64,000 nt of DNA from the NCBI GenBank assembly GCA_035275065.1, contig DATENM010000105.1:104744-168743 (forward strand). Direction: 5' to 3'. A program made the translations under genes and the position numbers. This DNA comes from Blastocatellia bacterium (lineage in GTDB: Bacteria > Acidobacteriota > Blastocatellia > UBA7656). Below the pieces are notes generated by a model. The model did no database searches, had not been told where the DNA came from, and saw nothing but the letters and a program-made list of their open reading frames with translations. Positions 38,940-47,819 of this stretch are shown piece after piece (positions within the stretch are counted from its first letter, which is position 1; every line of letters starts with the position of its first letter).

Positions 38940-39117
38940 TCAGTTCTATGTCATCTATCGAACGATAGGGAGCGTCACAGCCCCATTATGGTAAGCCCCA
39001 ATAGTAGTAACCGCTAAAGACTACCTCACCTTTGGTTCACCAACACATCCCGTGCGATGTGGAGATGAACGCTTATATTATCGCTGCCTTCATACAGCAG
39101 CGCATGGAGGTATTTCT

Positions 39118-39411
39118 GTGAAATCGAACAAGTGCAGGCACCTGCTGGCTTGCTCCTGTCTCGTCTTGTTTCTGGGCTTCGGCTGGTTCGACTCGTTAAG
39201 AATGTTCTGGGATTATTTCGTTTTCGGAAGCGCGCCAGTCGCCACCCAAGCAGTCGGGGAAACACAAACCGTAACCGTACAAGATGCAACCGGGTTCGCC
39301 GGCGGATCGCAGACCGCAGCGCCAGCCGCACCAGAATCTGGTGGACCTCAGTGTCCTGGCTGCGCAAAGCCACGTCCGCCACGTCCGCCTGGCGTGCCGG
39401 GCAGTAACTAA
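39118..39411 (+). CDS. Small membrane-anchored or secreted Pro-rich peptide with CxxC
   Basis: A 97-residue protein beginning at GTG with a perfect GGAGG seven bases upstream. A hydrophobic N-terminal helix (LLACSCLVLFLGFGWFDSLR) is followed by a short charged region, a Gly/Ala-rich linker and a tail with CPGC and PRPPRPPG. No family recognised. It precedes the CHAT gene by about 250 bases across a structured element; whether they work together is unknown. Confidence 0.65.
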   Translation: MKSNKCRHLLACSCLVLFLGFGWFDSLRMFWDYFVFGSAPVATQAVGETQTVTVQDATGFAGGSQTAAPAAPESGGPQCPGCAKPRPPRPPGVPGSN

Positions 39412-39519
39412 GCCAGCGCAATGAACCTTAATGGCAACTCTTTTCAAAACTGACTGCGGGCAAGGCACCGCCGTCAAAACAAATGAGTCGGAGAGTTGCG
39501 CCATAGGAAGTAGAAACAC

Positions 39520-39601
39520 CAGCTCATGTATCCGCTAAGTGCGAGACCTCGCAAGAAGGGCTGATTAACCCGGCTCAGCATTTAGATGGATACATGAGCT
39601 G
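39520..39601. other. Structured inverted-repeat element upstream of CHAT gene
   Basis: Outer 14-bp perfect arms CAGCTCATGTATCC (39520-39533) and GGATACATGAGCTG (39588-39601). Directly inside, CTAAGTGC (39535-39542) pairs with GCATTTAG (39578-39585) with one G-T wobble. Further small stems are possible (GCGA/TCGC at 39541-39552). This long rod-like fold could be an RNA leader element or a small mobile repeat. It ends about 60 bases before the chosen CHAT start. Confidence 0.6.
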
Positions 39602-39663
39602 AATTGTTTAGCCTACAAATAAATTCCGGCGACTCGAACCAGTTGCGGGAGCGAGGAATTAGT

Positions 39664-42489
39664 ATGATAGGTCGTAAAAGTGCAACACAGGTCTTGCAGT
39701 TTGCTCTATGGGCTATGTCTTTGCTTCCAGTACTGGCTCTGGCGCAATCCATCCATTCTGCGCCGACGCAGAGTGATAATGATCTGTTCTCGGTGCTGAC
39801 CGCTGTACACTCGGAGGAAGAGTCGCAGGCTTTACTCATCTCGCATAGACATTTGATCACCGATCAGCTCTGGGAGCGATTGATCAAAGAAGCCGACCAT
39901 GCATATGACACAAATGACTCGACCAGGTCGTTACTGATTTATGGCATTGCCAGGCAGAGCGCCGTAGAATTGAATGATCGGCCCCGTTTGGCGAAGTCGC
40001 TTAATCGAATCGGTTTCGTGTATCTGGGAGTTGGGAATTATAAAAGCGCCAAAGACTATGCTGGGCAGAGCCTGACCCTTGCCGAAGCGTTGAAAGATAA
40101 TAAGCTGAGCGCCAGCGCGCTTTTAACTATAGGAATGGTGAGCCTGTGGCAGGGAGATCACGAAGAGGCAATAGGCCATTTGCAAAGGTGTCTGGTGATA
40201 TTCAAGGAGTTGAACGAGCGTCTCTCGATGGCAGACGCCCTCGTCTACCTGGGTCAGGCGCACAGCGCCACCGGCAACTATGTCCAGGCATTCAATGATT
40301 ACAGCCAGGCTATGGACATAGTGAAGGGATTGAATGAAAGGCAACGGCTCGAAAACCTACTTACCAGCATCGGCACGTTGTATGCGGAGCAAGGCGATTA
40401 CGAGAAGATGTTCGACTACTTAGACCAGGGCCTGCAAATCGCAAAGGAAATCAATGACCAATTGGGGATGGCCACCATTCTGCTGAATAAGGGCATCGCC
40501 TACCGTGAGCAGGGCGAATATGAAATGGCGCTGAAATTCTTACAGGACAGCCTGAAAATAGGGGAAGCAACAAAGTCGCCCGGATTCCTGATCTACCCAC
40601 AAACCGCGCTTGGGTCGCTCTACCAGTCGCAAGGAAAGTATGGTCTGGCAGCAGACTGTTTGAACCGAAGTCTGGTCCTGGCTGAGCAGGTCGGGGACAG
40701 GCCCGAAGCGGCGGCGACATTGTGGCACTTAGGAGAGCTTCATCATTCGCAGGGTAATGATCTGAAAGCCATAGAGTTGGCTGATCGCGCGGCGGCTCTC
40801 GCCGACCGGATCAACCTGCCGGGGATCGGTTACCTGGCGCTCACTTTAAAAGGGAAAGCTCATTTGGCCCTTAAGCAACCTGCTCTCGCGCAACAATCTC
40901 TACAAAATGCCATCTTGACCATTGAGCAGTTACGCTCGCAAGTCTCCGGTGGCGAACCAGACTATCAGCGATTCTTCCAAAATCGGGTGGCTCCCTACCA
41001 TACAATGATCGATTTATTCGTCAATCAAAACGACCCGGCCCAGGCGCTCGACTATGCCGAACGCGCCAAGGCCCGTGTATTGCTGGACGTGCTGCGCAAC
41101 GGGAGAATTAACATCAACAAGTCGCTGAGTCAACAAGAGCAACTCGAAGAACGCCGGCTATACAGCGAGATGGTTGCCCTCAATGCGCAAGTCAACGCCG
41201 AGAAGAGCCGCCAGCCAGCAGATCATACTCGCATCGAAGAGATCGAGACGCGCTTGCAAAGAGCGCGCAGTGCATATGAAGAATTTCAGGTCACTTTGTT
41301 TGCCGCGCATCCGGAGTTGAAAGTGAAGCGAGGGCTGCTGCCACCCTTGACGATGGATGATGCGGCGGCGCTCATACCTGATGCCCGGACCATCCTGCTG
41401 GAATATGTAGTGACCAACGATAGTACCTTTCTATTTGCGCTGACCAGGGCTTCGACAAGATCGGCTAAGATAGCAACCAAGGTTTACTCTATCAGTGCCA
41501 GGCGAAGTGATCTGGCCAATCTCGTTGAGGACTTCCGCAAGATGCTTGCCGCCAATCATCCGGGTTTTCGCCAGCGCGGTGGAGAATTGTATAACCTGCT
41601 GGTTAAACCTGTAGAACACCTCTTACGGGGGAAGACCACCCTTTGCATTGTCCCTGATGGCCCACTCTGGGAGTTGCCCTTCCAAGCCTTGCAAACACCT
41701 GCCGACAAATATTTGCAAGAGCTTCATTCGCTGTACTATGCGCCATCGCTGCAGGTGCTGCGTGAGATGAGGAAGCGGGCGGCGGGCCTCAAGTCTTCTT
41801 CTGTCAGTAAAGATAGACAAGCTGAATCGGTTTCAACTTCGCGACTGTACGCCATCGGCAACCCGACCATCGGCGGCGAAGCCCTGGCGCGGGTGCAAGC
41901 CGTCAGAAATGCGCCGTTTGTTTCTCTGCCTGAAACCGAAAGAGAGGTGCAGACCATCGGTAACGAGGTCTATGGGCCAAAAGCCAGCAACATTCATGTC
42001 GGCTCAGCGGCACGTGAGGAGGTGGTAAAGGTAGAGATGGGAAAATACCAGGTTATCCACTTTGCCACGCATGGCGTCCTGAATGATCGCAGCCCGCTGT
42101 ATTCCTATCTGGTGCTTGCCACCGGTGAGCATTCAAACGAGGATGGCCTGCTTGAAGCCTGGGAGTTGATGGAAATGGACCTGAAGGCTCAGATGGTTGT
42201 GTTATCCGCGTGCGATACGGCCAGAGGGCACGTCGGCGCGGGGGAAGGCATGATCGGAATGACCTGGGCGCTGTTTGTGGCGGGCGTGCCGACGACGGTC
42301 GCCAGCCAATGGAAAGTGCCATCCGAAACGACCACTCGATTGATGGTGGCTTTTCATAAGAAAGCGCAGCAGATGACCAAAGCAGAAGCATGGCGCGAGG
42401 CGGCACTCGAGATGATCAGAGATCCCCGCTATCGCATGAAACCATTCTACTGGGCGGGCTTTGTTGTAGTCGGAGACGGCGGGTTTTAG
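39664..42489 (+). CDS. Exported TPR-CHAT protein (caspase-like protease)
   Basis: A 941-residue protein starting at 39664 (GAGGAAT upstream). Signal peptide FALWAMSLLPVLALAQS, then about ten TPR repeats (residues about 60-430, for example AKSLNRIGFVYLGVGNYKSA), a helical linker, and a C-terminal CHAT domain. The catalytic pair is intact: HFATHG near residue 800 and LSACDTARG near residue 848, followed by GMTWALFVAGVPTTVASQWKV. CHAT proteases related to separase cleave partner proteins after TPR-mediated binding. Convergent with the anti-sigma gene, two bases apart. Confidence 0.92.
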   Translation: MIGRKSATQVLQFALWAMSLLPVLALAQSIHSAPTQSDNDLFSVLTAVHSEEESQALLISHRHLITDQLWERLIKEADHAYDTNDSTRSLLIYGIARQSAVELNDRPRLAKSLNRIGFVYLGVGNYKSAKDYAGQSLTLAEALKDNKLSASALLTIGMVSLWQGDHEEAIGHLQRCLVIFKELNERLSMADALVYLGQAHSATGNYVQAFNDYSQAMDIVKGLNERQRLENLLTSIGTLYAEQGDYEKMFDYLDQGLQIAKEINDQLGMATILLNKGIAYREQGEYEMALKFLQDSLKIGEATKSPGFLIYPQTALGSLYQSQGKYGLAADCLNRSLVLAEQVGDRPEAAATLWHLGELHHSQGNDLKAIELADRAAALADRINLPGIGYLALTLKGKAHLALKQPALAQQSLQNAILTIEQLRSQVSGGEPDYQRFFQNRVAPYHTMIDLFVNQNDPAQALDYAERAKARVLLDVLRNGRININKSLSQQEQLEERRLYSEMVALNAQVNAEKSRQPADHTRIEEIETRLQRARSAYEEFQVTLFAAHPELKVKRGLLPPLTMDDAAALIPDARTILLEYVVTNDSTFLFALTRASTRSAKIATKVYSISARRSDLANLVEDFRKMLAANHPGFRQRGGELYNLLVKPVEHLLRGKTTLCIVPDGPLWELPFQALQTPADKYLQELHSLYYAPSLQVLREMRKRAAGLKSSSVSKDRQAESVSTSRLYAIGNPTIGGEALARVQAVRNAPFVSLPETEREVQTIGNEVYGPKASNIHVGSAAREEVVKVEMGKYQVIHFATHGVLNDRSPLYSYLVLATGEHSNEDGLLEAWELMEMDLKAQMVVLSACDTARGHVGAGEGMIGMTWALFVAGVPTTVASQWKVPSETTTRLMVAFHKKAQQMTKAEAWREAALEMIRDPRYRMKPFYWAGFVVVGDGGF

Positions 42490-42491
42490 GC

Positions 42492-43820
42492 TTAGGGTTC
42501 GCGCCACGATTTGACGGCTTTGAGCAACTTCCTGGCCTGCTCATCGGCAGGATAAAGAGCAAGATGTTTTTGAAACTCCCGTTCAGCTTCATCAAGCAGT
42601 CCGGCCTTGGCGTACAGCACGCCGCGCGCCGCATCTGAATGAATCTGTCTGGTCTGGCGATTGAGTTGAAGCAATTCGGAACTCTCGATGATCTTAAATT
42701 CTGCCCTGGCCGGCAACGTAGGCGCGAGAATTTCCTTGCCATCCTTCAGTGCCGTCACAATCCAAGTGTAGACCTTACCTCGCTTGAACCGGTTTGGCGC
42801 CAGCCACTCGGTCGCAGTGAGCGGTGCGCTGGTTGCAATCAAATTGAGATTCGTGTCATAAACAGAAACGACATAGCTCGACGCTCCGCTTAAAGCTGTC
42901 CACCGAAAGGTTGACTGATCATCACTGATGAGAGTGTTATAAGGGCTCGTGATTTGGAAAGACTCGCTCTTGTTGTCATCGCCGCGAAGCACAACTCGGG
43001 TTCGATCAAAGGTCTCGATGACTGATGGCATAGCGAGATTTTCAGCAATCAGCGATGCTTCGATCTCTCGCCGAAGTTTCTCCACATCCCTGCCCTTTGG
43101 CGAGACCTGAATGGCTGGAACCGGCGAATTCGATCTTCCCAACTGATGCTTCGAATCAATTATCTGACCAGCCTTAGTTGTTGTATCTGGCCGTGACGTT
43201 CCAACGGGCTGGGGTGTATCTGTCGCCTGCGCAACTGAAGGGACTCGCGTCGGCGATGAGCTGTCTTCTTGAGATTGTGCGGATAAAGTTGCGCCTTTGC
43301 TCTGAGGATTTGTCCCACGCACTGACCACAGCCAGGTGGCTGAGATCAATAGGATTACCAGGGCCGCAGCACCTGCCAATCGTACAGGGCTCCAAGCAAC
43401 GGGTATCGCACTAAGCCTGTCGAGAAACCTGCTGCGCGCACGCGGCAGTTTGAGCGGAGCATGTCGTCTTGAGAGATAAAAATCCAGCTTGCTAGTGAAC
43501 TCCGAAAAATAACTCACTTCCTCTCTGCACCAGGCGCATTCTCTCAGATGGCGGCTCGCATATCTGCGATCAGGCTCATCCATCTGACTAGCGACATAGG
43601 CCTTCAACTCTTCTCCTTGGAGATGCCAGCCCCTAAAGCCCGCCAGGTCATCCAGGTCAATCTCTATCGGGAAGCGACGCTGAGTCTGAAATACGCTGAG
43701 GAATTGCTGGTAGCAGACCACGCAATTGAAGAGATGTTCATTCACGCACGCCACCTCTGGACGTCGTGCCCGACGTTTCGCGTAATCTTCGATCTCTTCA
43801 GCCGATAGATGCGTAATCAT
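42492..43820 (-). CDS. Membrane anti-sigma factor with two zinc fingers
   Basis: A 442-residue protein. Two HX3CX2C anti-sigma zinc-finger motifs are visible: HLFNCVVC (residues 29-36) and HLRECAWC (91-98). A single membrane helix follows at 148-167 (LAGAAALVILLISATWLWSV), then a Ser/Thr/Pro-rich linker, a beta-sandwich domain near 280-370 (STFRWTALSGASSYVVSVYD) and a TPR-like tail. So zinc fingers face the cytoplasm and about 275 residues face the periplasm. It follows the sigma gene by 72 bases on the same strand. Confidence 0.88.
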   Translation of the reverse strand: MITHLSAEEIEDYAKRRARRPEVACVNEHLFNCVVCYQQFLSVFQTQRRFPIEIDLDDLAGFRGWHLQGEELKAYVASQMDEPDRRYASRHLRECAWCREEVSYFSEFTSKLDFYLSRRHAPLKLPRARSRFLDRLSAIPVAWSPVRLAGAAALVILLISATWLWSVRGTNPQSKGATLSAQSQEDSSSPTRVPSVAQATDTPQPVGTSRPDTTTKAGQIIDSKHQLGRSNSPVPAIQVSPKGRDVEKLRREIEASLIAENLAMPSVIETFDRTRVVLRGDDNKSESFQITSPYNTLISDDQSTFRWTALSGASSYVVSVYDTNLNLIATSAPLTATEWLAPNRFKRGKVYTWIVTALKDGKEILAPTLPARAEFKIIESSELLQLNRQTRQIHSDAARGVLYAKAGLLDEAEREFQKHLALYPADEQARKLLKAVKSWREP

Positions 43821-43892
43821 AGTTTCTGACAGGAGTGGCCAAATCTTACAAGCCCCTCTATTTATAGTAGACGGTGACGAAAGCCAAATCTT

Positions 43893-44981
43893 CTACCGGT
43901 TCAAACTTTTATTTGTGTTGGCGAGAAAATTCTTCAGGCGCTTGCCGGCCTGGAAACGGAGTTTGTAAACCCGCTCGATCTTGATATTCAGTTCTTTGGC
44001 GATGCTTTCATTATCAAGTGGCAATCTATTGAACCAAAGCTCTTGAAATTGCTCAATGGACAGATCGAGTGACTCGGCGACCTGCGCCGCCGTCACTATT
44101 TTAGCTGCCAGAAAAAGAGTGATCAGATCTTCTCCGCCCGTATCGTGGGCATAAAGGATATAGACTTTGAATTCATCACGCGGCAACTGGCAAAGCCCTT
44201 CCCAAACCCTCGCCAACGGCTCACGCATCTCCAGGATCGAGTCTATGCGTATCCTCGCATCAGACAGGTTCTGCGCCAGGTCATCTTCGTCGCTGTCGAA
44301 GGAAAGCGCTGGCAGGTCTCGGATGCCTTTGATGTCAGCGATGACACTAACGAGGTCATCGACGCCGACGGGCTCGCCGACTTGATTGAAGATGGCGGCC
44401 AGCAAGTCATCAAGCTCCATGAGTTGAATATGGGTATCTTGAGCCAATGCTTCGATGAGGGTCTGTGGATTCTCGTAAACCTCTTGCAGCCAGCCGGCGG
44501 CTTTGGATGCACTTTTCACCTCTTGCCAGGCGGTGAATCCACAGATCCAGTCGCTCTTGTTGTTTTCATCTCTGGCTCTCCAGATGGCGAAATCCGGATG
44601 GGCTTGGAGTAGGTCACGAACCTGTTTATAGAGTCGAGTTCGCGCCGGGTACATCTGCCGCAAATAGTCATTGCAGGCATTATGAGCGATGCCGGCAACA
44701 TAACTGCGAAAATCCTTACAGGGGCGGGTCGTGGGAGCGGCCTTAAGCTCTTCCAGATAAGTCACCAATTTGGTTTTGACCTCGCTATAGAGGTCTTCGA
44801 AATCAGGGTGACGCTCGTAATTATTGAAATAGGCATGCAGGCGCGCCATGAGAATATTCTTAATCCGCGCTTCTGCATGCTCGGTCAAAAGCATAGCCAA
44901 TTGTCGCGACGACTCGGCTCCCGGTTTAGCGGACAAGAACCTCTTCAGAATCGAATCATTAGCAGATCTGCGAAATTGCAT
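43893..44981 (-). CDS. RNA polymerase sigma factor with long central insert
   Basis: A 362-residue sigma-70-type protein. Region 2 is seen at residues about 55-125 (DFEDLYSEVKTKLVTYLEEL; DFRSYVAGIAHNACNDYLRQ) and region 4 at about 300-355 (LDNESIAKELNIKIERVYKL). About 120 extra residues separate them, much longer than in standard ECF factors, including an acidic segment (DSDEDDLAQNLSDARIRIDS). It is first in an operon with the membrane anti-sigma factor. Confidence 0.85.
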   Translation of the reverse strand: MQFRRSANDSILKRFLSAKPGAESSRQLAMLLTEHAEARIKNILMARLHAYFNNYERHPDFEDLYSEVKTKLVTYLEELKAAPTTRPCKDFRSYVAGIAHNACNDYLRQMYPARTRLYKQVRDLLQAHPDFAIWRARDENNKSDWICGFTAWQEVKSASKAAGWLQEVYENPQTLIEALAQDTHIQLMELDDLLAAIFNQVGEPVGVDDLVSVIADIKGIRDLPALSFDSDEDDLAQNLSDARIRIDSILEMREPLARVWEGLCQLPRDEFKVYILYAHDTGGEDLITLFLAAKIVTAAQVAESLDLSIEQFQELWFNRLPLDNESIAKELNIKIERVYKLRFQAGKRLKNFLANTNKSLNR

Positions 44982-45519
44982 ACGTGTCCATCAGTGGAGT
45001 GAAGTTGGAGTGGCTTCGAGTTGAATTGCCCATCCCTGTTGGTTCGTAATGTTCTTCTTCCCAATCCCTAATGCTAGCCTAAAAACGCTATGGACCTTAG
45101 GGAGTTCCGAAACCCACGTTAATTGAAACGGTTGAGACTCTTATAGGCTTTTAGAAAAAAGCCCTTGTCGATGATGCGGCTCTTTGATCAGCTTCATAGC
45201 TTGGGACAGACCGCACCTCTCTTTTTGAGGCAGGGGATACGTCAATCAAGGTGCAAGCACCTGCGGGCGGTGAGGTTCCTAATCCCGCAGCGGGTAAAAT
45301 ACCTGAAGTCTTTTGAATATGCAACTGGGCAATATTCATGGAAAAAACAAAACGGGTTTGGTCTTGCGCGAAGGGAGAAACGCCAATCGCCACCGTCTTA
45401 TAGATAAAGAGAGTCATTCAATCTCAGGCTGAAAACGGGAAGAATTATTCAAAGAAACGAGTCTGCCTGGGCTTCGCATAGTTGAAGCGTGGCTGAAGTC
45501 GTGACAGGAGAAGTCTGTA
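44982..45519. other. Divergent intergenic region with hairpins
   Basis: 538 bases between the sigma gene and the sigma-54 activator gene; no convincing gene. Two adjacent hairpins occur at 45250-45261 (GGTGCAAGCACC) and 45262-45289 (TGCGGG paired with CCCGCA around a 16-base loop). Their meaning is unknown; they could belong to the leader of the activator gene. Confidence 0.4.
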
Positions 45520-46911
45520 ATGGCACAAAGCTGGAGGGTGCTGCAAGCAGCTAAGGATTCTTACTCAATCTCCATCAACCCAATCATCAAGCTGGCGCGA
45601 TGTGTGACCACCGAAGAAACTTTAGAGTATTTGGCGGGGATCGTGATGAGCAGAGGCATTATCCTGCGCGGCATCCGACTCCTGCGTCCTGGCTTAAACC
45701 GTGAATGGAAACCGCGAGAGATTTCACCGATAACTACAGGGTTCTGCGAGCTCGAAGCGCGTGTTGAGGGTGGGCAGACCCGCCTTGTCTTGATGCTCGC
45801 AGGAAGTATCGGTCCGGATATTCACGGCGAGATCGAGAGCGCCGCCTACATGGCGGCGCAGCGGGTTGAGTTATGCGAACGGAAATTGTGGACGGAGCAC
45901 GGGAAGCCGGCAGAACCATCAACTCCTGAAATGACTAACATCATCGGCGACTCAGGGCCGATGCAGGCACTAAAACGTTCAATCAAATCGGCAGCCGACT
46001 GCAATGCAACAACGCTCATCATTGGGGAATCAGGAACCGGGAAGGAGCTTGTGGCGCGCGCCATCCATAATCTTGGCGCGCGGGCAAATAAGCCATTTGT
46101 CGCGATCAACTGCGGAGCCTTCGCAGAAGCGCTGCTTGAATCCGAGCTTTTCGGTTACTTAAAGGGAGCCTTCACCGGCGCGCTTGTGAATCGCAAGGGG
46201 CTGTTTGAAGCGGCTAATGGAGGGACAATCTTCCTCGACGAGGTTGGCGAGATGCCGCTTGCCATGCAGGTGAAATTACTTCGTGTTTTGCAGGAACGAA
46301 AAGTCCGGCCCATCGGCGCGCACCATGAAATCGACGTTGATGTGCGGGTCATCGCAGCAACCAATAAAGACCTCCGGCGTGAGGTGGCCGAAAAAAGGTT
46401 CCGTGAAGATCTTTATTACAGGTTGCATGTTCTAGCCATCCGCATGCCCTCACTGAGGGAACGCCGTACAGACATTTTCTCGCTCGTTCCGCATTTTCTC
46501 AAAGTAACCCAACAAAAGATGCAACACACATCGCCGATTGAAATCGAGGAAGCTGCACTACACGCTTTATCTGCTTATCACTGGCCGGGTAACGTAAGAG
46601 AATTAGAGAATATGCTCGAACGATTGGTCGCCCAGACTGGCGCAGGCGGAGTCATCACAGTTGAGCAAGTGAATAGCGAAGTCCACATTATCCAAGGGGC
46701 TGCAACTGCCGGAGATGAAATCGAATACATCGCTGTATTGCGCGCCGGCGAACCGCTCGACGACCATTTCAATCGCCAGCAACTGAATATCTATGAGCTC
46801 GTGCGCGCGCATGTCGGAGGGAATCACTCACAAGCGGCACGCTGGCTTGGGATAGAACGTACGGCACTCTATCATCGACTGGAACGCGCACGGCAGCGAA
46901 CAGGTAGCTGA
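45520..46911 (+). CDS. Sigma-54-dependent transcriptional activator
   Basis: A 463-residue bacterial enhancer-binding protein. Residues 1-140 form an unrecognised sensory domain. The AAA+ domain is complete: Walker A GESGTGKELVARA, the sigma-54 contact loop GAFTGA, the Walker B region GGTIFLDEVGEMP and the sensor/arginine region RVIAATNKDLRREVAEKRFR. The C-terminal Fis-type HTH is NHSQAARWLGIERTALYHRL. No histidine kinase or receiver domain is present, so the input probably enters through the N-terminal domain. Confidence 0.93.
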   Translation: MAQSWRVLQAAKDSYSISINPIIKLARCVTTEETLEYLAGIVMSRGIILRGIRLLRPGLNREWKPREISPITTGFCELEARVEGGQTRLVLMLAGSIGPDIHGEIESAAYMAAQRVELCERKLWTEHGKPAEPSTPEMTNIIGDSGPMQALKRSIKSAADCNATTLIIGESGTGKELVARAIHNLGARANKPFVAINCGAFAEALLESELFGYLKGAFTGALVNRKGLFEAANGGTIFLDEVGEMPLAMQVKLLRVLQERKVRPIGAHHEIDVDVRVIAATNKDLRREVAEKRFREDLYYRLHVLAIRMPSLRERRTDIFSLVPHFLKVTQQKMQHTSPIEIEEAALHALSAYHWPGNVRELENMLERLVAQTGAGGVITVEQVNSEVHIIQGAATAGDEIEYIAVLRAGEPLDDHFNRQQLNIYELVRAHVGGNHSQAARWLGIERTALYHRLERARQRTGS

Positions 46912-47069
46912 CCCGTAGGACCCAGACCGTCGAAGGCGTAGAAATCTAGCTGAACTATCCCTTTATGACCTCATGCGCTGATTCGTCCCTTGATTGTTAT
47001 CGCTGCGCTATGATCGCCGCTGCTAAACACCGTTTCTGGCCTAATGCCTGCGAGCACCTCTACATAAAG

Positions 47070-47330
47070 TTAATCGGAAGTGAGAAACTCCACGGCCAGC
47101 GCTGCTCCGCTCACCGTGCAGGGCATTGATAAGCAACGCCAGTCCTCACCCGATGAGGCTCGCACCCAAAGCCCGGAAGCGCTATCAATCCCTAGCTGTT
47201 TTTGCCCATACTCAAACACGATCCATTGCCGATGGTCAGGAAGGGTAAGTTTGCCGGAGGAAAAATTGAACCCTCCCCTAGAAAGGATACCTTCGATATG
47301 TCGGGAGGCTTCTTTCTGTTTCTGGAACAT
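47070..47330 (-). CDS. Small hypothetical protein
   Basis: An 86-residue open frame with protein-like composition (GKLTLPDHRQWIVFEYGQKQ) in an intergenic zone of 900 bases. There is no strong ribosome-binding sequence and no recognised family. The plus strand over this span is not convincingly coding. Confidence 0.4.
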   Translation of the reverse strand: MFQKQKEASRHIEGILSRGGFNFSSGKLTLPDHRQWIVFEYGQKQLGIDSASGLWVRASSGEDWRCLSMPCTVSGAALAVEFLTSD

Positions 47331-47445
47331 AGGGAAAAAGTGAGGGAATGTGCATCAGTTGGAGTTCTGGGTAATTATCCAAACACGCACACTCCCTCTT
47401 AGCCGCTAAAGACTTATTAACCTCATGGAGGATTAAAGATTAGGC

Positions 47446-47758
47446 CGCCCGTACCTTTCCCAAAGTACGGGCGACTGTGGTGTCTATCAGTCGAGCAAGG
47501 TCCCTCCCGACCTCACATTGAAGACACCACCGTGAATCAATAAGGTTCGGGTACTCTAAAGGTCGAACTACTATGCCTGTACCAGCACATATCGCACAGA
47601 CTGTTCGCTCCATCTCTTGAGTACCCTGTGGTTAATGTGTTACAAACACGCTTCGAGAGGACACATCCTTAAGTTGGTAGCTGGGCGGTGTGTCTCCTCC
47701 GACGCAGAAACAGGCAGTTGAACAATTGTAGCTGCCTGGGCAACTATTGTTGTCCAGG
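47446..47758 (+). ncRNA. Candidate structured RNA region, multiple stems
   Basis: No convincing gene occupies 47331-47819, but paired segments are dense. Stem 1: CGCCCGTAC (47446) with GTACGGGCG (47465). Stem 2: GTGGTGTCT (47477) with AGACACCAC (47522), enclosing AGGTC/GACCT. Stem 3: GGGTACTC (47549) with GAGTACCC (47619), enclosing CGAAC/GTTCG. Stem 4: CAGGCAG (47711) with CTGCCTG (47732). Stem 5: CCTGGGCAAC (47735) with GTTGTCCAGG (47749), one wobble; stems 4 and 5 overlap. Strand is assumed from the downstream gene. Confidence 0.4.
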
Positions 47759-47819
47759 CGCAATACTAAACTACTGCTTATGGCAATGTCAATCACAAGA
47801 TGCAGAGTTTGGAGCGCGC

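Noticed and set aside
45165..45417. Possible riboswitch in the 44982-45519 gap
   Set aside because: The hairpins do not match the conserved core of any riboswitch I know (c-di-GMP, cobalamin, c-di-AMP were considered).
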